The notes below the pieces were generated by a model. It was not told the origin of the DNA. It ran no database searches and saw only the letters and a list, made by a program, of their open reading frames with translations. A DNA stretch of 17,671 nucleotides from Bdellovibrionales bacterium (GTDB lineage Bacteria > Bdellovibrionota > UBA1018), in the NCBI GenBank assembly GCA_018968995.1, contig JAGWZD010000011.1:1-17671 (forward strand), in the 5' to 3' direction. Positions 14,790-17,671 of the stretch are shown in pieces. Numbering within the stretch: the stretch's first letter is position 1; every line of letters begins with the position of its first letter. The translations under genes and the position numbers were made by a program.

Positions 14790-15536
14790 CTAGCGCGTTT
14801 CAGCCTTAGGGTCTTTCCACTGGAGAGTCTGTAGTTTGGGCTCCCAGAAATGGGCATAGTACCACCACTTAAAAAATTCACCTAAAGTGACGCGCACACC
14901 ATGAAGATCGCCAGCCCATTCGCCGGGCTCAAACGGGTCCTGAATGACGGATAATGTCTCCACTCGAATGCTTTGGGGTGGCTCAGCACCATCGGGTCGG
15001 AGCATTCTGCTCAGCTCGTCATCTTTTTCGATCAGCTTTTGGAAAATCAACTTGGCCCGCCGCATATGATAGCGGGAGGTAACCAATAGAATGCTTTTCC
15101 AGCCTCGCTCACGAGCGTACTGTAAAAGCCATTGAGCATTCTCCTCGGTATTGGTGCTTTGAGTTTCTAGAACCACATCTTGGGACTGGATGACCTGCAT
15201 GACCCCCGTCCGAAGCTGACCTCGAATCGAACCCCAGGTGCTTTGGGCGCCGAGCCCGGAAAAATAGAGGATGGGTCGTGATCCGGCTGCTACCCCCTCT
15301 CGAGAGCCTCCCCCTGCCTGATCAATTCGGTAACGGTACCACAGATCACCCGCAGTCGAAATTCGCCCCCTTCCGCCCGCCAAAACGACAATGGCGTCCA
15401 CTGGAGGCAGGTGCACTCCATCCACGGTGTCTTGATAGGCATAGACTGCGTCCGCGGCCCCCCGAAGCCAAAGATAGAGGGCCACCAGAAGGCTTCCAGC
15501 CACCAGTATCACCGCCCCCCGAAACCTTCGCGACAT
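14790..15536 (-). CDS. YdcF-like membrane protein (DUF218 domain)
   Basis: A 248-residue protein from ATG 15534-15536, chosen because a G-rich Shine-Dalgarno (AGGGGGG) precedes it at 4 bases. The in-frame ATG at 15596 would add 20 residues but has no ribosome binding site and pushes the start into the rpmB promoter region. One N-terminal membrane helix (about 8-26) has an arginine cluster before it, so the rest is probably periplasmic. DUF218 motifs are DAIVVLAGG (47-55), PILYFSG (88-94), ETQSTNTEENA (124-134) and TSRYHMRRA (153-161). The family includes SanA, ElyC and YdcF. Envelope or polysaccharide-related roles are known for some members, but the reaction is unsettled. The C-terminal part, after about residue 170, is not familiar. 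It converges on rdgB. Confidence 0.83.
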   Translation of the reverse strand: MSRRFRGAVILVAGSLLVALYLWLRGAADAVYAYQDTVDGVHLPPVDAIVVLAGGRGRISTAGDLWYRYRIDQAGGGSREGVAAGSRPILYFSGLGAQSTWGSIRGQLRTGVMQVIQSQDVVLETQSTNTEENAQWLLQYARERGWKSILLVTSRYHMRRAKLIFQKLIEKDDELSRMLRPDGAEPPQSIRVETLSVIQDPFEPGEWAGDLHGVRVTLGEFFKWWYYAHFWEPKLQTLQWKDPKAETR

Positions 15537-15634
15537 GGATCCCCCCTGTTTTCCGCCTTGCAAAATCTCATGGGCTCCTCTAGGTTGTCGATTCATTTTA
15601 GGATTTGAGTTTTCGGACTCCGAGAGGATTTGTC

Positions 15635-15859
15635 ATGGCTAAGAAGTGTGAAATTTGTGCAAAAGGCCCAACCACGGGAAACCTGGTCTCGCACTCCAAC
15701 ATTAAGACCCGTACCCGCTGGCTTCCAAACCTCAGACGCATGAAAGCGGTACTGAATGGCACCACCCAAACCCTGCGCGTCTGCACCCGTTGCATTCGCT
15801 CTGGCAAGGTGACTCGCCCAGTGAAGCGTACTTGGAAGCCTGAAACGAAGTCGGCGTAA
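15635..15859 (+). CDS. rpmB: 50S ribosomal protein bL28
   Basis: Structural protein of the large ribosomal subunit, 74 residues. ATG 15635 is chosen because GAGAGG lies 7 bases upstream and [11 protein letters not shown] is the family's normal N-terminus; the frame is open 10 codons further upstream. Characteristic stretches are [19 protein letters not shown] (11-29), PNLRRMK (31-37) and the basic C-terminus. Cysteines 5, 8, 50 and 53 form two CxxC pairs (CEIC and CTRC), the zinc-binding C+ form of bL28. bL33 (rpmG), often adjacent in other bacteria, is not seen here. A strong terminator follows 38 bases after the stop, so the gene is probably monocistronic. A possible promoter (TTGCAA, 17 bases, TAGGTT at 15558-15586) is weak. 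Confidence 0.97.
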   Translation: MAKKCEICAKGPTTGNLVSHSNIKTRTRWLPNLRRMKAVLNGTTQTLRVCTRCIRSGKVTRPVKRTWKPETKSA

Positions 15860-15897
15860 GCTCTTCGTTTATTGCCTTAAATTTTTTGATTCAAAAC

Positions 15898-15934
15898 AAA
15901 AGGCTGGAACTCCCTCAGGGACTTCCGGCCTTTT
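15898..15934. terminator. Bidirectional intrinsic terminator
   Basis: Left arm 15898-15914 pairs with 15918-15934. The stem of up to 17 positions has a G-T wobble (15905/15927) and one C-C mismatch (15910/15922), closed by a TCA loop. T residues follow on the plus strand (15931-15935) and an A-rich stretch (15893-15901) gives a T-rich tail on the minus strand. It can therefore end both rpmB and the convergent ceramidase-like gene. Its last base is part of that gene's stop codon. Confidence 0.9.
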
Positions 15935-16698
15935 TATTTCATTTCAGGGCTGGTTTTTGAATCGATCAGCAAGAATCTACCGAAATAATAGCTCGCCAAA
16001 CCAGCAGCCAAGTGCTTGAGGGGATGCCCGGCGACCACCCCGGTCAGAGCCAAGACCTGACCATCCCAGTTCTCAAAAACTTTGGCCAAAATGTAGAAAG
16101 AGAATCCCCAGAGAGCCTCTCGAAGAGAAGATTCTCTTTTGGGATACCGCCACAAGATCACGGGGCACAAAAGAATAGAGCCGAACTGCACCAGAGCGTA
16201 AGGCCTCAAATCGCCTCGCCCCAAAGACTCGGTATAGCTCCAATAAACCACTGAGGATATTCCGACGATGAGAAGCCCTGGCAACAAACGCCTGCCCCAG
16301 TCTGTAGAAACACGAAACTCTATAATGCTGCTCATCAGACTCATGAAAGCCAGAGTCATGGGCAGGCGATCCCAGACTAGCGTGTTGTTATTGGGCTGGT
16401 AGTGGTAGTAGGCCGAGCCCCATCCGGTCAGAAAAACACCGAGGAAATACCCCCACAAACCCCATGAATAGCGTCCCGTGCTGACACCGGAAAGTAATCG
16501 CCAAAAACCCCAGGAACCGGTCAAAACAAAAGGCAAATTACTGAGCACATTGAGGCCGTTGTGAATACCAAAAGCCAACACTCCGTCCCCAGCGAACTCA
16601 TGGTACCGAGGGTCCTGAGCTATCGGATCCACTGAAACCGCCACCAAAAAACAAATGACGATCAATGTCCCAATAATGACTTCGGATCTTCGCTCCAT
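15934..16698 (-). CDS. CREST/alkaline ceramidase-family integral membrane protein
   Basis: A 254-residue, highly hydrophobic protein with about seven predicted membrane helices, the topology of the CREST superfamily (alkaline ceramidase/phytoceramidase, PAQR receptors). Conserved-looking polar residues in the membrane match that family's zinc-hydrolase site: NVLSN (50-54), GSAYYHYQP (94-102: Ser95, His99), WDRLPM (109-114: Asp110) and GHPLKH (224-229: His225 and His229). Eukaryotic relatives hydrolyse ceramide to sphingosine and fatty acid. For bacterial members the substrate is generally unknown, so an amide or ester lipid hydrolase role is only inferred. ATG 16698 overlaps the ridA stop as TGATG, indicating translational coupling. 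The gene ends in the terminator at 15898-15934. Confidence 0.78.
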   Translation of the reverse strand: MERRSEVIIGTLIVICFLVAVSVDPIAQDPRYHEFAGDGVLAFGIHNGLNVLSNLPFVLTGSWGFWRLLSGVSTGRYSWGLWGYFLGVFLTGWGSAYYHYQPNNNTLVWDRLPMTLAFMSLMSSIIEFRVSTDWGRRLLPGLLIVGISSVVYWSYTESLGRGDLRPYALVQFGSILLCPVILWRYPKRESSLREALWGFSFYILAKVFENWDGQVLALTGVVAGHPLKHLAAGLASYYFGRFLLIDSKTSPEMK

Positions 16699-17081
16699 CA
16701 GCCTTTAAAAGCGACAGCCTCAATCTCTACCACCACGTCTCGAGGAAGACGCGAAACCTCAACCGTAGAGCGAGCAGGCGTAACACCCGTGAAATACTTT
16801 CCGTAGATTTCGTTGACCTTCGGAAAGTCGTTCATCGATTTCAGAAAGATCGTGGTCTTCACCACATTTTCAAATGCACAGCCAGCCGCTGTCAGGACCG
16901 CTTTGAGATTCTCCAAAACCTGTTTGGCTTGAGACTCCACGTCGCTGCCGCTCAGCGCGCCTGTTTTCGGATCCAGCGCAATCTGACCCGAGCAAAACAC
17001 CCAAGGGCCCGCCTGAATCGCCTGACTATAGGGGCCAATCGGCTTAGGAGCGTGATCTGTAAGAATGGCTTTCTTTTCCAT
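16698..17081 (-). CDS. ridA: RidA family 2-iminopropanoate/2-iminobutanoate deaminase
   Basis: Hydrolyses reactive enamine/imine intermediates released by PLP enzymes, protecting cells from 2-aminoacrylate damage; cytosolic trimer. The 127-residue length matches RidA. Motifs are PKPIGPYSQAI (12-22, Tyr18), VFCSGQIALDP (28-38, Ser31), GAVLTA-type helix NLKAVLTAAG (58-67), PARSTVEVSRLP (102-113) with the substrate-carboxylate arginine Arg104, and VVVEIEAVA (116-124, Glu119). Equivalents of the E. coli residues Tyr17, Ser30, Arg105 and Glu120 are all present, supporting true deaminase activity. The ATG has AAGGAA 6 bases upstream. It lies 19 bases after maeB and shares its stop/start (TGATG) with the ceramidase-like gene, so the three probably form an operon. 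Confidence 0.95.
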   Translation of the reverse strand: MEKKAILTDHAPKPIGPYSQAIQAGPWVFCSGQIALDPKTGALSGSDVESQAKQVLENLKAVLTAAGCAFENVVKTTIFLKSMNDFPKVNEIYGKYFTGVTPARSTVEVSRLPRDVVVEIEAVAFKG

Positions 17082-17100
17082 AAGAGTTTCCTTGCTTGGT

Positions 17101-17671
17101 TTAGCTTGAGGTTAGAGCTGCTTTGCGCTGATGGATTTCCATGGCTGCAATTGCACCCATGTTCACCACATCGCTAATGTCGCTATTTTGTTGAAGTACA
17201 AATACAGGCTTATTCATTCCCACCAGAATTGGACCTACCGCCTCAGCATCAGCCAATCGCTGCATCAGCTTGTAGGCAATATTTCCGGACTGCAGGTCTG
17301 GGAAAATGAGAACGTTGGCATTCCCGGGAACGATATTAAACGGAAAGCTTTCCTTTGAAATATTTGGACTCAGAGCGGTATCCGCTTGCATCTCGCCATC
17401 AACGACAAGCTCGGGCGCTCGGTACTTAATAATCTCAACAGCACGACTCACTTTTGCTGCAAAAGGATGATTGTTTGAACCAAAATTCGAGAACGACAAA
17501 AGCGCAACACGAGGCTGCTGAAGCATAAACTTCTCGGCCATCTGCGCAGTCTGAATCGCAATATCCGCAAGCTCTTCAGCCGTAGGCTCAATATTGACCG
17601 TGGTATCAGCGAAAAACAGAACACGCTTTTTCAGTACCATCATGTAAATGCCCGCAAGACGAGAGCCGGGC
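17101..17671 (-). CDS. maeB: Malic enzyme, C-terminal phosphotransacetylase-like domain (5' partial)
   Basis: The last 189 codons of a gene that starts beyond the right edge; the frame remains open to 17670. The first visible residues, PGSRLAGIYMMVLKKRVLFFADTTVN, and then PTAEELADIA match the phosphotransacetylase-like C-terminal domain of hybrid malic enzymes (MaeB), which convert malate to pyruvate and CO2 with NADP. VALLSFSNFGS, ELVVDGEMQADTAL, FPDLQSGNIAYKLMQRL and VGPILVGMNKPV are the expected following motifs. In MaeB this domain is regulatory (acetyl-CoA binding) rather than catalytic. A stand-alone phosphate acetyltransferase is less likely because HVN/TVN-PTAEELA is MaeB-like, but the N-terminal malic domain is not in view. 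It heads the visible maeB-ridA-ceramidase cluster. Confidence 0.9.
   Translation of the reverse strand, partial: PGSRLAGIYMMVLKKRVLFFADTTVNIEPTAEELADIAIQTAQMAEKFMLQQPRVALLSFSNFGSNNHPFAAKVSRAVEIIKYRAPELVVDGEMQADTALSPNISKESFPFNIVPGNANVLIFPDLQSGNIAYKLMQRLADAEAVGPILVGMNKPVFVLQQNSDISDVVNMGAIAAMEIHQRKAALTSS

Noticed and set aside
15278..15608. Proline-rich plus-strand ORFs opposite the DUF218 gene
   Set aside because: They are antisense to a gene with clear DUF218 motifs and show only low-complexity composition.

Overview
The window looks like chromosomal housekeeping sequence from a Gram-negative bacterium, most likely a member of Bdellovibrionota or a related former deltaproteobacterial lineage. 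The Gram-negative call rests on two lipoprotein signal peptides and on the family types present. The lineage call is inference from overall protein character and needs a database check. Genes are packed tightly on both strands, with many ATG, GTG and TTG starts and good Shine-Dalgarno sequences. I see no tRNA, rRNA, CRISPR array, insertion sequence, integrase, toxin-antitoxin or phage module, and no intergenic stretch longer than about 155 bases.

Left part (1-8089). A 5'-truncated uup-type ABC-F gene (+) converges on a minus-strand cluster read icd, mdh, then a lipoprotein N-acetylmuramoyl-L-alanine amidase. A plausible sigma70-type promoter precedes icd. Upstream of that promoter, on the same strand, is thiB-thiP-thiQ, a thiamine/TPP importer with ATGA overlaps at both junctions, preceded by a small unrecognised gene.

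Middle (8220-12511). On the plus strand are nadA (quinolinate synthase, NAD synthesis) with an FMN-binding split-barrel protein 15 bases behind it. A secreted protein of unknown function follows, ending in a strong intrinsic terminator, then a homogentisate 1,2-dioxygenase-like cupin protein. The last gene converges, with overlapping stop codons, on a minus-strand pair of small membrane proteins. These resemble the YqjE (holin-like) and YqjD/ElaB (DUF883) families, and their reading frames overlap by 56 bases.

Right part (12588-17671). Plus-strand genes are an MBL-fold hydrolase (ETHE1/glyoxalase II-like), a cysteine-containing lipoprotein of unknown function, rdgB (non-canonical NTP pyrophosphatase) and rpmB (bL28 with four cysteines). 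Minus-strand genes are a YdcF/DUF218 membrane protein and a cluster read maeB (C-terminal part only), ridA, and a seven-helix CREST/ceramidase-family membrane hydrolase. A near-perfect hairpin between rpmB and the ceramidase-like gene can terminate both strands.

Most genes are recognisable core metabolism: TCA cycle (icd, mdh, maeB), cofactor supply (nadA, thiBPQ), metabolite and nucleotide damage control (ridA, rdgB) and envelope maintenance. I do not find convincing evidence of a wholly new multi-gene system. The points most worth a second look are the ceramidase-like gene coupled to ridA/maeB, the short homogentisate-dioxygenase-like protein with altered metal-ligand spacing, the 56-base overlapping membrane pair, the thiamine importer with no visible TPP riboswitch, and the inverted repeat at 9869-9885.
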